Source: Amylibacter sp. IMCC11727 (GTDB lineage Bacteria; Pseudomonadota; Alphaproteobacteria; Rhodobacterales; Rhodobacteraceae). Taken from it: 64,000 nt of DNA. Of this stretch, positions 32,808-42,445 are shown one piece after another. The first letter of the stretch is position 1; each line of letters starts with the position of its first letter. The translations under genes were made by a program, and so were the position numbers. The notes below the pieces were generated by a model, which saw only the letters and a list, made by a program, of their open reading frames with translations, was not told the origin of the DNA and searched no databases. The stretch lies in contig NZ_CP122960.1 of the NCBI RefSeq assembly GCF_029854195.1, positions 998,001 to 1,062,000 of the forward strand, in the 5' to 3' direction.

Positions 32808-34739
32808 TTGGGAAATTCCAGAAATCTGGCTTTTTGGGTCGTTCTATTCCTGCTTATTTTTGCTTTGTTCCAAATGTTCAGCACGAGCGGCGGATCAAGC
32901 AATGAAGATCAGCTGACGTATTCTGAATTTGTGAAATCCGTTGAAGATGGCTCGGTTGCCGAGGTTCAGATGGACGGTGAGTTGATCACCATCACAAACA
33001 AAGATGGCAATAAATTCCAAACCATTCAGCCGCGCGCCGCGATGGAAAGCGACGAGCTGACCAATCAACTGATTGATGCAGGCGTGAATGTGAATGTGAA
33101 ATCACAAGAGCAATCTGGCTTTTTATCTGCCATGTCTTTGTGGTTGCCGTTCCTTGTACTGATTGGTGTTTGGATCTTCTTTATGAACCGTATGCAAGGT
33201 GGCGGTCGCGGTGGTGCGATGGGCTTTGGGAAATCCAAGGCAAAGCTGCTGAACGAACGTCATGGGCGTGTCACGTTTGATGATGTGGCAGGTATCGACG
33301 AAGCCAAAGACGAGTTGGAAGAGATCGTCGAATTCCTGCGCGATCCGCAGAAGTTTAGCCGTCTTGGCGGTAAAATTCCAAAAGGCGCGCTGCTTGAGGG
33401 CCCTCCCGGTACAGGTAAAACATTGCTGGCGCGTGCGATTGCTGGCGAAGCGGGTGTGCCGTTCTTTACGATTTCAGGTTCTGACTTTGTTGAAATGTTC
33501 GTGGGTGTGGGTGCGTCCCGTGTGCGCGATATGTTTGAACAGGCGAAAAAGAATGCGCCGTGTATTCTGTTTATCGACGAAATCGACGCTGTGGGCCGCC
33601 ATCGTGGTGCGGGTTACGGCGGGGGCAACGACGAGCGCGAGCAAACGTTGAACCAGTTGTTGGTTGAGATGGATGGTTTTGAAGCCAATGAAGGCGTGAT
33701 CATCATCGCGGCGACCAACCGTAAGGATGTTCTGGACCCTGCGCTGTTGCGCCCTGGCCGTTTTGACCGCCAGGTTCAGGTTCCAAATCCAGACATCAAA
33801 GGCCGTAAGAAAATTTTGGATGTACACGCGCGCAAAACGCCGTTGGGTCCTGATGTGGATCTGCGCATTATTGCTCGCGGGACTCCTGGGTTTTCGGGTG
33901 CGGACCTTGCCAACCTTGTGAACGAGGCCGCATTGCGGGCTGCGCGCACCGGCAAGCGGTTTGTGACGATGGAAGATTTCGAACAGGCCAAAGACAAAGT
34001 GATGATGGGCGCAGAGCGTCGCTCCATGGTTTTGACCGATGACCAAAAAGAAAAAACAGCCTATCACGAAGCGGGCCACGCAATTGTGGGGATCACCCTG
34101 CCAAATTGCGATCCTGTCTACAAAGCGACGATCATCCCACGCGGTGGTGCGCTGGGTATGGTGATGAGCCTGCCAGAGATGGACAAATTGCAGCTGTTCA
34201 AGAACGAAGCCGAAGAACGCATTGCCATGACAATGGCAGGCAAAGCGGCGGAAATTTTGAAGTACGGCGAGGATTCCGTGTCCTCTGGCCCTGTGGGCGA
34301 TATCATGCAGGCCAGCCATATGGCACGGTCGATGGTAATGCGGTACGGCATGTCTGATCTGGTTGGTAACATTGATTACCAAGAAGCTGCCGAAGGGTAT
34401 CAAGCCAATGGCGGTGCAGGCGGGTTTTCGGTTTCTGCAGCGACAAAAGAGCTGATCGAAAGCGAAGTGAAGCGGATCATCGACGAAGGCTATGACCGTG
34501 CGTTCAAAATCCTGCAAGACAAGAACGAAGAGTTCGAACTGCTTGCGCAGGGTCTGTTGGAGTATGAAACGCTGACAGGTGAAGAGATTGAACGCGTTAT
34601 CAAAGGTTTGCCGCCCGTGAATCCAGATGACGATTCAACAGGCAGCGATAGTGGCAATGCTCCAAGCGTTGCGGCCATTCCGAAAACCAAAAAGCCTAAG
34701 GCGACGCCAAAGGGTGATATGGAACCTGATCCCGCTTAA
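32808..34739 (+). CDS. ftsH: ATP-dependent zinc metalloprotease FtsH
   Basis: 643 residues from TTG 32808, chosen because GAGGAG lies 7-8 bases upstream and the product MGNSRNLAFWVVLFLL matches alphaproteobacterial FtsH; TTG 32793 adds five residues. Two transmembrane helices (about 8-25 and 107-127) flank a periplasmic loop. AAA domain with GPPGTGKT at 198-205 and Walker B ILFIDEIDAVG; the zinc site HEAGH lies at 420-424. Degrades misfolded membrane proteins and regulators such as RpoH. The C-terminal tail is acidic then basic. Confidence 0.97.
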   Translation: MGNSRNLAFWVVLFLLIFALFQMFSTSGGSSNEDQLTYSEFVKSVEDGSVAEVQMDGELITITNKDGNKFQTIQPRAAMESDELTNQLIDAGVNVNVKSQEQSGFLSAMSLWLPFLVLIGVWIFFMNRMQGGGRGGAMGFGKSKAKLLNERHGRVTFDDVAGIDEAKDELEEIVEFLRDPQKFSRLGGKIPKGALLEGPPGTGKTLLARAIAGEAGVPFFTISGSDFVEMFVGVGASRVRDMFEQAKKNAPCILFIDEIDAVGRHRGAGYGGGNDEREQTLNQLLVEMDGFEANEGVIIIAATNRKDVLDPALLRPGRFDRQVQVPNPDIKGRKKILDVHARKTPLGPDVDLRIIARGTPGFSGADLANLVNEAALRAARTGKRFVTMEDFEQAKDKVMMGAERRSMVLTDDQKEKTAYHEAGHAIVGITLPNCDPVYKATIIPRGGALGMVMSLPEMDKLQLFKNEAEERIAMTMAGKAAEILKYGEDSVSSGPVGDIMQASHMARSMVMRYGMSDLVGNIDYQEAAEGYQANGGAGGFSVSAATKELIESEVKRIIDEGYDRAFKILQDKNEEFELLAQGLLEYETLTGEEIERVIKGLPPVNPDDDSTGSDSGNAPSVAAIPKTKKPKATPKGDMEPDPA

Positions 34740-34785
34740 TCGGTGGTCATCACAAGACGTGATGATATGCGACACAAATTGAAAC

Positions 34786-34815
34786 GACCCGTGCATTGCG
34801 CGGGTCTTTTCTTTT
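34786..34815 (+). terminator. Rho-independent terminator of ftsH
   Basis: GACCCGTGC/GCGCGGGTC with one G-U pair and a 3-base loop, then TTTTCTTTT. Confidence 0.85.
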
Positions 34816-34859
34816 GTGCGACTGTGGTTCCAAATTGATCAACCTGATTGGACCTTTCT

Positions 34860-35450
34860 ATGCCTGCCCTTTTGCCTACAGAATACACATGCGAAATCGT
34901 ATACCTTGGGCTTGTCAAAAGCCGAGAAGCTGCGCTGGCATCAGAGCCGTTGCGTGAGGCGTTTGCGAGTTATGCTGGGTTTGCGGGCGAGGATCATGGA
35001 GGGCTGACGCGTGCATCCTGTGTGCGGGTAAAGGACCAGTTTCCTGTGGGCACTGAAATCCGTAACGTGCGGCAGTTTTCGATTATCAGCGAAGAAGAAA
35101 TGGCGTTGGCTGCCGTCGAAGTTGGCGTGGATGTGATACGCCCAGAATGGATGGGGGCGAGTATTATGGTGAAAGGGTTGCCAGATTTCACCCATGTCCC
35201 GCCATCCAGCCGATTACAGAATGCAGCGGGTACGACACTGGTGATTGATATGGAAAACCGCCCCTGTATGTATCCGGGAAAAGAGGCGTTGGAACCCCTT
35301 CATCCAGGCAAAGGAAAGTTGTTGAAATCGGCCTGTAAAGATCGGCGTGGTGTCACCGCATGGGTGGAACGCGAGGGGCCGTTGGCAGTGGGCGATTCCC
35401 TGACTTTGCATGTGCCAGATCAGCGGGCTTGGGCCCCACATCGGGCGTAA
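34860..35450 (+). CDS. MOSC-domain protein
   Basis: 196 residues from ATG 34860. A beta-rich MOSC-like fold: VVYLGLVKSREA near the N-terminus, GGLTRASCVRV, GTEIRNVRQFSIISEEEM, TLVIDMENRPCMYPG with the cysteine expected at the MOSC centre, and RGVTAWVEREGPLAVGDSLTLHVP. MOSC proteins bind molybdenum cofactor or sulfur carriers, or detoxify N-hydroxylated bases. No neighbour gives a more exact role. Confidence 0.8.
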   Translation: MPALLPTEYTCEIVYLGLVKSREAALASEPLREAFASYAGFAGEDHGGLTRASCVRVKDQFPVGTEIRNVRQFSIISEEEMALAAVEVGVDVIRPEWMGASIMVKGLPDFTHVPPSSRLQNAAGTTLVIDMENRPCMYPGKEALEPLHPGKGKLLKSACKDRRGVTAWVEREGPLAVGDSLTLHVPDQRAWAPHRA

Positions 35451-35615
35451 CTGGCGCAATTTAACCATTTCATGGCGATTTTGATCATTGTGTGATCGAG
35501 AGCGGCGATAACGACTGGGAAATTGTCGTTTTTACCCGTGCTTTGGTGGCCTAAATTTGGGCATAGAACGGGCAGAGTATTCCATTGCACACCAAACCAA
35601 CAGGGGTCTTGCCAC

Positions 35616-37292
35616 ATGGCTTATAAAACTGACATCGAAATCGCCCGCGAGGCAAAAAAGCGTCCGATCCAAGAAATCGGCGCGAAATTGAACATCAGCT
35701 CTGACGATCTGCTGCCATACGGCCACGACAAAGCTAAGGTCAGCCAAAGCCTGATCAACTCTGTTCAAGACAAAAAAGACGGTAAGCTGATCCTCGTGAC
35801 AGCGATCAACCCAACACCAGCTGGTGAAGGTAAAACAACAACAACTGTTGGTTTGGGCGATGGCCTGAACGCAATTGGCAAAAACGCCTGTGTTTGTATC
35901 CGCGAAGCGTCCCTCGGCCCGAACTTCGGGATGAAGGGTGGCGCGGCAGGTGGCGGTTACGCCCAAGTTGTTCCGATGGAAGATATGAACCTGCACTTTA
36001 CAGGTGACTTTCACGCGATCACATCTGCACACTCTTTGCTGTCCGCGATGATCGACAACCACATTTATTGGGGTAACGAGCTGGAAATCGACGTACGTCG
36101 TGTTCAGTGGAAGCGCGTTGTTGACATGAACGACCGTGCCCTGCGTCAGATCACTGCATCCCTTGGTGGCGTTGCAAACGGTTTCCCACGGGAAGCTGGC
36201 TTTGACATCACAGTGGCGTCTGAAGTTATGGCGATCTTGTGCTTGGCAAAAGACCTGAAAGACCTGCAAACACGTCTTGGTGACATGATCGTGGCGTATC
36301 GCCGTGACCGTTCCCCAGTGTTCGCACGCGACATCAAAGCCGATGGCGCGATGACTGTTCTGCTGAAAGACGCGATGCAGCCAAACCTTGTGCAGACACT
36401 GGAAAACAACCCAGCATTTGTACACGGTGGCCCATTTGCGAACATCGCACACGGCTGTAACTCTGTTATCGCAACAACAACTGCGCTGAAATTGGCGGAT
36501 TACGTTGTGACAGAAGCTGGCTTTGGTGCTGATCTGGGTGCTGAGAAGTTCCTGAACATCAAGTGTCGCAAAGCAGGCCTGTCCCCTGATTGTGTGGTTC
36601 TGGTTGCAACTGTTCGTGCGATGAAAATGAACGGTGGCGTGGCCAAAGCGGATCTCGGCGAAGAAAATGTTGCGGCTGTTCAGGCAGGTTGCCCGAACTT
36701 GGGTCGTCACATTTCCAACCTGAAATCATTCGGTGTGCCTGTTGTGGTTGCGATCAACCACTTTGTGACAGACACTGAAGCCGAGGTTCAGGCGGTTAAA
36801 GACTACGTTGCGGATCACGGTTCCGAAGCAATCGTATCTCAGCACTGGGAATTCGGGTCCAAAGGCTCTGCTGATTTGGCGAAACGTGTTGCTGAAATCG
36901 CAGACAGCGGCCAATCACAGTTCTCTCCGATTTACCCAGATGAAATGGGTCTGTTTGAGAAAGTAGAGACAATCGCGAAACGCATCTACCATGCTGACGA
37001 AGTACTGGCGGACAAGAAAATCCGCGATCAGCTGAAGTTGTGGGAAGAGCAAGGTTACGGCCATTTGCCAGTATGTATGGCGAAAACACAGTACTCTTTC
37101 TCAACCGATCCAAACCTGCGCGGCGCGCCGACAGGCCATTCTGTTCCAGTGCGTGAAGTTCGCCTTAGCGCGGGTGCTGGGTTTGTTGTGGTTGTCTGTG
37201 GTGAAATCATGACCATGCCAGGTCTGCCACGGGTTCCATCCGCAGAAGCGATCCACCTGAACGACGACGGCCAAATCGAAGGTTTGTTCTAA
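35616..37292 (+). CDS. fhs: Formate-tetrahydrofolate ligase
   Basis: 558 residues. Reads MAYKTDIEIAREAKKRPIQEIG and carries the ATP site NPTPAGEGKTTTTVGLGDGLN (about 63-83), FGMKGGAAGGGYAQVVPMEDMNLHFTGDFHAI and LFEKVETIA. Converts formate, ATP and THF to 10-formyl-THF. The codon choice (gcg/gac/cgt rich, few rare codons) suggests high expression. ATG 35616 gives the conserved N-terminus. folD follows, so C1 units from formate or dimethyl-sulfur compounds can be moved through 5,10-methylene-THF, a common roseobacter arrangement. Confidence 0.97.
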   Translation: MAYKTDIEIAREAKKRPIQEIGAKLNISSDDLLPYGHDKAKVSQSLINSVQDKKDGKLILVTAINPTPAGEGKTTTTVGLGDGLNAIGKNACVCIREASLGPNFGMKGGAAGGGYAQVVPMEDMNLHFTGDFHAITSAHSLLSAMIDNHIYWGNELEIDVRRVQWKRVVDMNDRALRQITASLGGVANGFPREAGFDITVASEVMAILCLAKDLKDLQTRLGDMIVAYRRDRSPVFARDIKADGAMTVLLKDAMQPNLVQTLENNPAFVHGGPFANIAHGCNSVIATTTALKLADYVVTEAGFGADLGAEKFLNIKCRKAGLSPDCVVLVATVRAMKMNGGVAKADLGEENVAAVQAGCPNLGRHISNLKSFGVPVVVAINHFVTDTEAEVQAVKDYVADHGSEAIVSQHWEFGSKGSADLAKRVAEIADSGQSQFSPIYPDEMGLFEKVETIAKRIYHADEVLADKKIRDQLKLWEEQGYGHLPVCMAKTQYSFSTDPNLRGAPTGHSVPVREVRLSAGAGFVVVVCGEIMTMPGLPRVPSAEAIHLNDDGQIEGLF

Positions 37293-37310
37293 GTCGTTAG
37301 ACAGAATACG

Positions 37311-37336
37311 AAGGGGGCAGAGTTTGCCCCCTTTTT
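37311..37336 (+). terminator. Terminator between fhs and folD
   Basis: AAGGGGGCA/TGCCCCCTT 9-bp stem with loop GAGTT and TTTTT tail, 18 bases after fhs. It should lower readthrough into folD. Confidence 0.85.
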
Positions 37337-37356
37337 GCTATTAAGGAGAGATTTAA

Positions 37357-38256
37357 ATGACAGGCAAAACGATTGACGGCAAAGCGTTTGCTGGCGACGT
37401 GCGCGCCCAAGTGGCAGAGCATGTAGAGCGTTTGAAAAAAGATCACGGCATCACACCTGGTTTGGCTGTGGTCTTGGTGGGTGAAGACCCGGCATCCGAA
37501 GTATATGTGGCTGCAAAGCACAAACAGACCGTTGAAGTGGGCATGGCATCGTTTGAGCATAAACTGCCCGCGGACGTGTCCGAAGAAGATCTGTTCGCAC
37601 TGATTGATCAGTTGAACGAAGACCCGACAGTACACGGTATTCTGTGTCAGTTCCCTGTGCCGGATCATCTGAACGAGCGCCGTGTTGTGGCCCGTATTGA
37701 TCCGAACAAAGACGTGGACGGCCTGAGCGTGGTAAACGCGGGTTTGCTTGCCAGCGGGGAGAAGGGCCTTGTGTCCTGTACGCCGCTTGGATGCTTGATG
37801 CTGTTGCGGGATCAGGTTGGCAACATGTCAGGTATGGATGCCGTTGTTGTGGGCCGTTCAAACCTGTTCGGCAAACCGATGGCGCAATTGTTGTTGGGTG
37901 AAAACTGCACGGTGACAATCGCGCATTCGCGGACCAAAGACCTCGCGGATGTGTGTCGCAAGGCAGATATCCTTGTGGCGGCTGTTGGTCGCGCAGAGAT
38001 GGTTAAAGGCGAGTGGGTCAAACCAGGCGCGACGGTTATCGATGTGGGCATTACCCGCATTCCGCATCCAGACAAGCCAGGCAAAACAAAGCTGCTGGGC
38101 GATGTGGAATTTGCAACCGCAGCGGAAAATGCGGCGGCGATTACACCTGTTCCAGGTGGTGTGGGCCCGATGACCATTGCGTGCCTGTTGGCGAACACAG
38201 TTACAGCGTGCTGTCGGGCGCATGGGCTGGAAGAGCCGACAGGGCTGACAGTGTAA
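37357..38256 (+). CDS. folD: Bifunctional methylene-THF dehydrogenase/methenyl-THF cyclohydrolase FolD
   Basis: 299 residues. Catalytic lysine segment VYVAAKHKQTVEVGM (about 49-63, Y50 and K54), VHGILCQFPVPDHL (about 90-103), DVDGLSVVNAG, the NADP-binding VVVGRSNLFGKPMAQLLL, and ITPVPGGVGPMTIACLLANT near the C-terminus. Interconverts 5,10-methylene- and 10-formyl-THF. Works with Fhs immediately upstream. AAGGAG precedes the ATG. Confidence 0.97.
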   Translation: MTGKTIDGKAFAGDVRAQVAEHVERLKKDHGITPGLAVVLVGEDPASEVYVAAKHKQTVEVGMASFEHKLPADVSEEDLFALIDQLNEDPTVHGILCQFPVPDHLNERRVVARIDPNKDVDGLSVVNAGLLASGEKGLVSCTPLGCLMLLRDQVGNMSGMDAVVVGRSNLFGKPMAQLLLGENCTVTIAHSRTKDLADVCRKADILVAAVGRAEMVKGEWVKPGATVIDVGITRIPHPDKPGKTKLLGDVEFATAAENAAAITPVPGGVGPMTIACLLANTVTACCRAHGLEEPTGLTV

Positions 38257-38281
38257 GCTGACCCGCAAACGCTGAAATGAA

Positions 38282-38316
38282 AACAAGGCGTCAGAGCAGC
38301 TCTGACGCCTTGTTTG
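38282..38316. terminator. Bidirectional terminator behind folD
   Basis: AAACAAGGCGTCAGAG/CTCTGACGCCTTGTTT, a perfect 16-bp stem with 3-base loop CAG. Lies between folD and the convergent phosphoesterase gene. Confidence 0.88.
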
Positions 38317-38426
38317 TACTCGTACTCAATAACTCTTTTACCGTTGGATTGACTGCGCATATTCCTGCGCGAACTACTCGAAACGATCAATCCGTCGGGG
38401 CAGCATGTGTCCCGTGACTTTGACGT

Positions 38427-38444
38427 ATGCTGCAAATGCAGCAT
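38427..38444 (-). terminator. Hairpin behind the PdeM gene
   Basis: ATGCTGCA/TGCAGCAT with a 2-base loop, 13 bases after the minus-strand stop. No T-run, so only a weak candidate; the stronger bidirectional terminator at 38282-38316 lies further on. Confidence 0.3.
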
Positions 38445-38456
38445 TTCAAGTGTACA

Positions 38457-39161
38457 CTAACGACTTTGTGAAGTGACCGTGTGAGGCTTTGGTGTTGGTA
38501 AGGCTTGTGATCCTGTCAAAACGGCCAAGGCTTGCGCGGAAAACAACGGATCGAAAGCAGGATCAGTTGATTTTAGTCCACCCGTGTAAGAGCCAAACGC
38601 TGGCAGGATGACGCGGTTTTCATCCAGCAGGAAACAAGGACGGGACAGGGTGCCTGCCTTTAGCTTTACACTGGATTTGGGGTGATAATGGCCCGAAACC
38701 TCGCCTGATGCGCCTGCGATGGCGATGTGGCGAAACCGCAGTGGGCCGGTTTCAAATTCTGCCAGATGGGTGCCACCGATGTTTACAGGACCCGCATCAT
38801 GGTTGCCTTCGATCCAGATCCAGCGGCGTCCGCTCATCATTGTGGCGAGGGTTTGGTGATCTTCGTCGTTCAGCGCATCAAGAGCTTCGAGGTCGTCAAA
38901 ACTGTCACCCAAACAAATGACCGTAACAGGGTCGAGCGCATTGACTGCGGTGGCCAATCGGGTGAGCGTATCTTTGTTTTCGTAAGGGGGCAGCAGTGCG
39001 CCGCCGCGCCGCGCCATCCGTTCGGATTTGCCAAGATGCAGGTCTGACACACACAGAAGTTTGCGATCTGCCCACCACAAGATACCCACGGAAAGGGCCG
39101 TGAGTTGAGCGGATTTCAGTGTGAACGAATAACCGTGCATGGGCGCACAAAACAGGAACAT
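38457..39161 (-). CDS. pdeM: Ligase-associated DNA damage response phosphoesterase PdeM
   Basis: 234 residues from ATG 39161, or 227 from ATG 39140; no clear RBS separates them. Calcineurin-like metallophosphoesterase: CVSDLHLGKSERMARRGG (the longer DLHLGK motif typical of PdeM), GDSFDDLEAL, EGNHDAG, and SGHYHPKSSV as the last metal motif. Acts with the Lhr-type helicase encoded directly upstream (16 bases away) in the putative ligase-helicase-exonuclease-phosphoesterase repair system. Confidence 0.9.
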   Translation of the reverse strand: MFLFCAPMHGYSFTLKSAQLTALSVGILWWADRKLLCVSDLHLGKSERMARRGGALLPPYENKDTLTRLATAVNALDPVTVICLGDSFDDLEALDALNDEDHQTLATMMSGRRWIWIEGNHDAGPVNIGGTHLAEFETGPLRFRHIAIAGASGEVSGHYHPKSSVKLKAGTLSRPCFLLDENRVILPAFGSYTGGLKSTDPAFDPLFSAQALAVLTGSQALPTPKPHTVTSQSR

Positions 39162-39176
39162 GATGGCGGGTGCAAG

Positions 39177-41573
39177 TTATAATCCTGCTTCGCGCATCAA
39201 TTCTGCGGCTTGGATAGCGGCGACCTTTTCAACGGCGGCCCCTTTGATTGGGATTTTCCCAACTTCGAGCAGCATGGGGGCAGATAGGGGCGTTACATGC
39301 GGCGCTTTGACGTGATCAATGCGGGTTTGGATGCGGGTGAGCATTTCTTCGATCCGTCCGAAATCCACAAGGCCACGCATGGCCTCTTCGCGGGTGATTT
39401 GTAACAGCAGGTGATCAGGATCGTATTTCAAAAGCGTGTCATAGAGGATGTCAGAGGAAAACGTGGCTTGGCGTCCTGTTTTGCGGGTGCCAGGCAAGTT
39501 CTTTTCGATCAGACCTGCGATGGTGGCCACATTGCGAAAAGAGCGTTTCATCACGGCGTTTCCTGCGAGCCAACCATCCAGCCCGTCCCGTAAACCATCA
39601 GGGGACAAAAGCGTGGCGGGATCGGAGATTTCTTCGAGCCCCCAGATTAGTACGGCGTAATCTGTGGCAACGAAACCGATGGGGTTTAAACCTGCTTCTT
39701 CCATCCGGCGGGTGAGCAAAAGGCCGAGTGTTTGCAAGGCATTACGCCCCGCGAATCCATAAAAGCAGGTATAGGCCGTGTCATCGCGCCAGTAGCTTTC
39801 CACCAGCATTCGGCCTGGTTTCGGCATGGCAGAGATACGGTTTTGTGTGTCGAGCCAATCACGGGTGTGGGCGGGAAGGGCGGACCAGTCGCCCGTGTTC
39901 AGCAGATCAATCACGCGGGTCGATAGCAGCGTGGACGTGGCAAATTTTGTGCCCATGAAGACCGCGATTTTCGGGGCTTTGCGTCCCTTTGTGACCTGCA
40001 CCGTCATTTCGCGCAGGCCTTCGTATCGGACCACCTGGCCGCCGATCAAAAATGTATCGCCTTGGGTGAGTGTGGCGGCAAAGCTTTCTTCGATTTCGCC
40101 AAGTGGGGCACCGCCGCGCCCGCGCCATTTTACCTTGAGCGTTTCGGTGTCCACAATTGTGCCGATATTCATGCGGATGGATCGTGTTGCGCGTGGATCG
40201 CGTAATTGCCACAGGCCATCGGGGTTTTGCATCAAACGCTGCCAGCGATCATAGGCGCGTAACGCGTACCCCCCTGTTGCGCAAAATTCGAGGCAGGCGT
40301 CAAATTCTGCGCGGCTGAGGGTGTAAAATGGGCCCGATTGGATGATTTCGTGGTACAGATCGGTTGCATCAAAGGGGCCAGCACACGCGCGGATTAAAAT
40401 GTGTTGGCACAAAACATCGCGCGGGCCTTTGCCCCGTGGCTCACCGTCCAGATCGTTGTCGCGCACGGCTTCGAGCGCGGCTTGTGCTTCGATTACTTCG
40501 AACCTGTTTGATGGGACGATGATGGCGCGCGATGGGGCGTTATAGCGGTGATTGGAGCGCCCGATCCGTTGGACCAAACGTTTGATGTTTTTGGGGGCGC
40601 CCACTTGGATCACCAAATCCACATCGCCCCAATCAATGCCGAGATCAAGCGTGCCTGTACAGACAACGGCGCGCAGTGTGCCTGCAACCATGGCGGCTTC
40701 GACCTTGTCGCGGGCTTCGCGCGATAGGGAGCCGTGGTGCAAGGCGATGGGCATTTGCTCCTCGTTCGCGTCCCAAATGGCGCGGAAATACAATTCGGCT
40801 TGGGCGCGGGTGTTGATGAAAATCAGCGTGGTTTTAGCAGTTTTAACAAGGTCCAAAACCGCTCCCACAGAATAGGCGGCACCCGCACCAGACCATGGAG
40901 GTGGCTCTTGCGTGTGGAGAATTTTGATATCTGGTTCCGGGCCAGGATCGGCCAGAATAATGTCGCAAGGATCAGGATTGCGGGCGAGGAATTGGGCCAA
41001 GGCGGGCGGGTCTTCGACGGTGGCAGAAAGACCAACACGGCGCAGGTTTGGAGCGAGGGTTTGCAATCGCGAGAGGCACAGCATCAATTGATCGCCGCGT
41101 TTGCTTTCGGCGAGGGCGTGGATTTCATCCACCACAACCCGTTGTAAAGTCGCGAAAATTTTCGGTGCGTCTTCGTAGGACAACAGAAGGGCCAAGGATT
41201 CAGGTGTGGTTAACAGAATATGCGGCGGATCCGCCCGTTGGCGTTTTTTCTGTGTGGCGGTGGTGTCCCCCGTGCGATCCTCCACGCGGATGGGCAGATC
41301 TATTTCGTGGATCGGGGTCTGCAAATTTCGTTTGATGTCTGCCGCAAGGGCCTTGAGCGGGGACACATAAAGCGTGTGTAAACCCGCAGGGGGATCATCG
41401 GCCAGTTCGGTGAGTGTTGGTAGGAACCCTGCCAGTGTTTTGCCCCCGCCAGTGGGTGCAATCAGCAGGGTTGCGGGGGCCATGCTGCGATCAAGCAAGG
41501 TCTGCTGGTGGGGGTGAATGTCCCAGCCGTGCGCGGCAAACCAATCGGCAAATTTGGGGGGCAATTGCGACAT
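39177..41573 (-). CDS. lhr: Ligase-associated DEXH-box helicase (Lhr-like)
   Basis: 798 residues. Walker A IAPTGGGKTLAGF at about 38-50, DEIH box VVVDEIHAL (about 147-155), SATVEDP motif III, the helicase C domain with TGTLDLGIDWGDVDLVIQ and QRIGRSNHR (motif VI), then the winged helix and beta-barrel C-terminal domains of the ligase-associated branch (LLSTRVIDLLNTGDW). This length is about half of full Lhr and fits the Lhr-Core group. The expected ATP-dependent ligase and MBL-fold exonuclease genes are not next to it in this window. Confidence 0.93.
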   Translation of the reverse strand: MSQLPPKFADWFAAHGWDIHPHQQTLLDRSMAPATLLIAPTGGGKTLAGFLPTLTELADDPPAGLHTLYVSPLKALAADIKRNLQTPIHEIDLPIRVEDRTGDTTATQKKRQRADPPHILLTTPESLALLLSYEDAPKIFATLQRVVVDEIHALAESKRGDQLMLCLSRLQTLAPNLRRVGLSATVEDPPALAQFLARNPDPCDIILADPGPEPDIKILHTQEPPPWSGAGAAYSVGAVLDLVKTAKTTLIFINTRAQAELYFRAIWDANEEQMPIALHHGSLSREARDKVEAAMVAGTLRAVVCTGTLDLGIDWGDVDLVIQVGAPKNIKRLVQRIGRSNHRYNAPSRAIIVPSNRFEVIEAQAALEAVRDNDLDGEPRGKGPRDVLCQHILIRACAGPFDATDLYHEIIQSGPFYTLSRAEFDACLEFCATGGYALRAYDRWQRLMQNPDGLWQLRDPRATRSIRMNIGTIVDTETLKVKWRGRGGAPLGEIEESFAATLTQGDTFLIGGQVVRYEGLREMTVQVTKGRKAPKIAVFMGTKFATSTLLSTRVIDLLNTGDWSALPAHTRDWLDTQNRISAMPKPGRMLVESYWRDDTAYTCFYGFAGRNALQTLGLLLTRRMEEAGLNPIGFVATDYAVLIWGLEEISDPATLLSPDGLRDGLDGWLAGNAVMKRSFRNVATIAGLIEKNLPGTRKTGRQATFSSDILYDTLLKYDPDHLLLQITREEAMRGLVDFGRIEEMLTRIQTRIDHVKAPHVTPLSAPMLLEVGKIPIKGAAVEKVAAIQAAELMREAGL

Positions 41574-41638
41574 GGATCAGAGGTAGCGTGTGGGGTGCGG
41601 GTTGGAAAGGGGCGCAGCGCGGGTTTCGTCAAATGCCG

Positions 41639-42445
41639 CTAAACACGCGGCTTGAGACTCGCAATGGTGCTGGCGATGAGTTCTGGCAAGGCGGTGTTGG
41701 CGCCATCAGGAGCGGCATCCAGCGCGCTTTCCACATCTTTTTTCAGAATGCCGATGGTATTGTCGTCGGTATATCCGTCGCGGGCAAATTCAATGGTGTT
41801 AAAGCCGCTGGCCAACCAGTTTTGCCCAGATGACGTGTGGATCAGGTTCAACAAAGCGGTTTCGTCAATATTTGCGGCATCTGCCCAATCAAGGATCAGG
41901 CGCGTCATGGCGGTATTGGATGCGGCCAAAAGATTGTTCAGCACCTTTGCGGCCATCCCTGACCCCGTATCGCCCATGTGATGGAAATGCTGGCCCATTG
42001 CCTGAAACAGCGGCATCAAATGTTCGATGTCTGCAACAGGGCCGCCGAGCATGAAGGAGAGCCGCGCCTGTTGTGCTGCGATTTGAGCGCCTGACATGGG
42101 GGCGTCGATCAGGGTGGCAGGCAGGCGGGATTTTAATGTAGTGATGTAGCGTGGCGACAGGGTTGAACAGATCACCACATGGGTCAGGTTTGGCAGATGT
42201 GCGATCAGGTTTTGGGTGCCAAATAGCAGGTCTTCGGTTTGAGCAATATCGCGCACAACGGAAATTAAAACGGTGGTGTCTTGCGGAATTTGGTCCACGA
42301 TATCGGTGATGCCAGCGCCTGCTGGGTAGCTGTTGGGGGGGCGGACATCAAAACCAGTGGCTGTGCAGCCTGCCGTGCGCAGGGCGGCGAGCATGGGTTC
42401 CCCCATGCGCCCGCAGCCCGCGACAACAGTGTTAATGTTCGACAA
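41639..42445 (-). CDS. 3-hydroxyisobutyrate dehydrogenase-family oxidoreductase
   Basis: 268 residues, a little short for the family. Rossmann nucleotide site VVAGCGRMGEPMLAALRTAG at 6-25 (usual GLGxMG has Cys-Gly-Arg here), IDAPMSGAQIAA (substrate motif) near 116-127 and the catalytic Lys in GMAAKVLNNLLAA (about 163-175). Acts on a beta-hydroxyacid with NAD(P)+; substrate unknown. Its start overlaps the end of the AAA ATPase gene by 14 bases. Confidence 0.85.
   Translation of the reverse strand: MSNINTVVAGCGRMGEPMLAALRTAGCTATGFDVRPPNSYPAGAGITDIVDQIPQDTTVLISVVRDIAQTEDLLFGTQNLIAHLPNLTHVVICSTLSPRYITTLKSRLPATLIDAPMSGAQIAAQQARLSFMLGGPVADIEHLMPLFQAMGQHFHHMGDTGSGMAAKVLNNLLAASNTAMTRLILDWADAANIDETALLNLIHTSSGQNWLASGFNTIEFARDGYTDDNTIGILKKDVESALDAAPDGANTALPELIASTIASLKPRV

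Noticed and set aside
33474..34517. 347-codon minus-strand frame opposite ftsH
   Set aside because: Opposite the AAA and zinc motifs of FtsH, Cys/His-rich without similarity.
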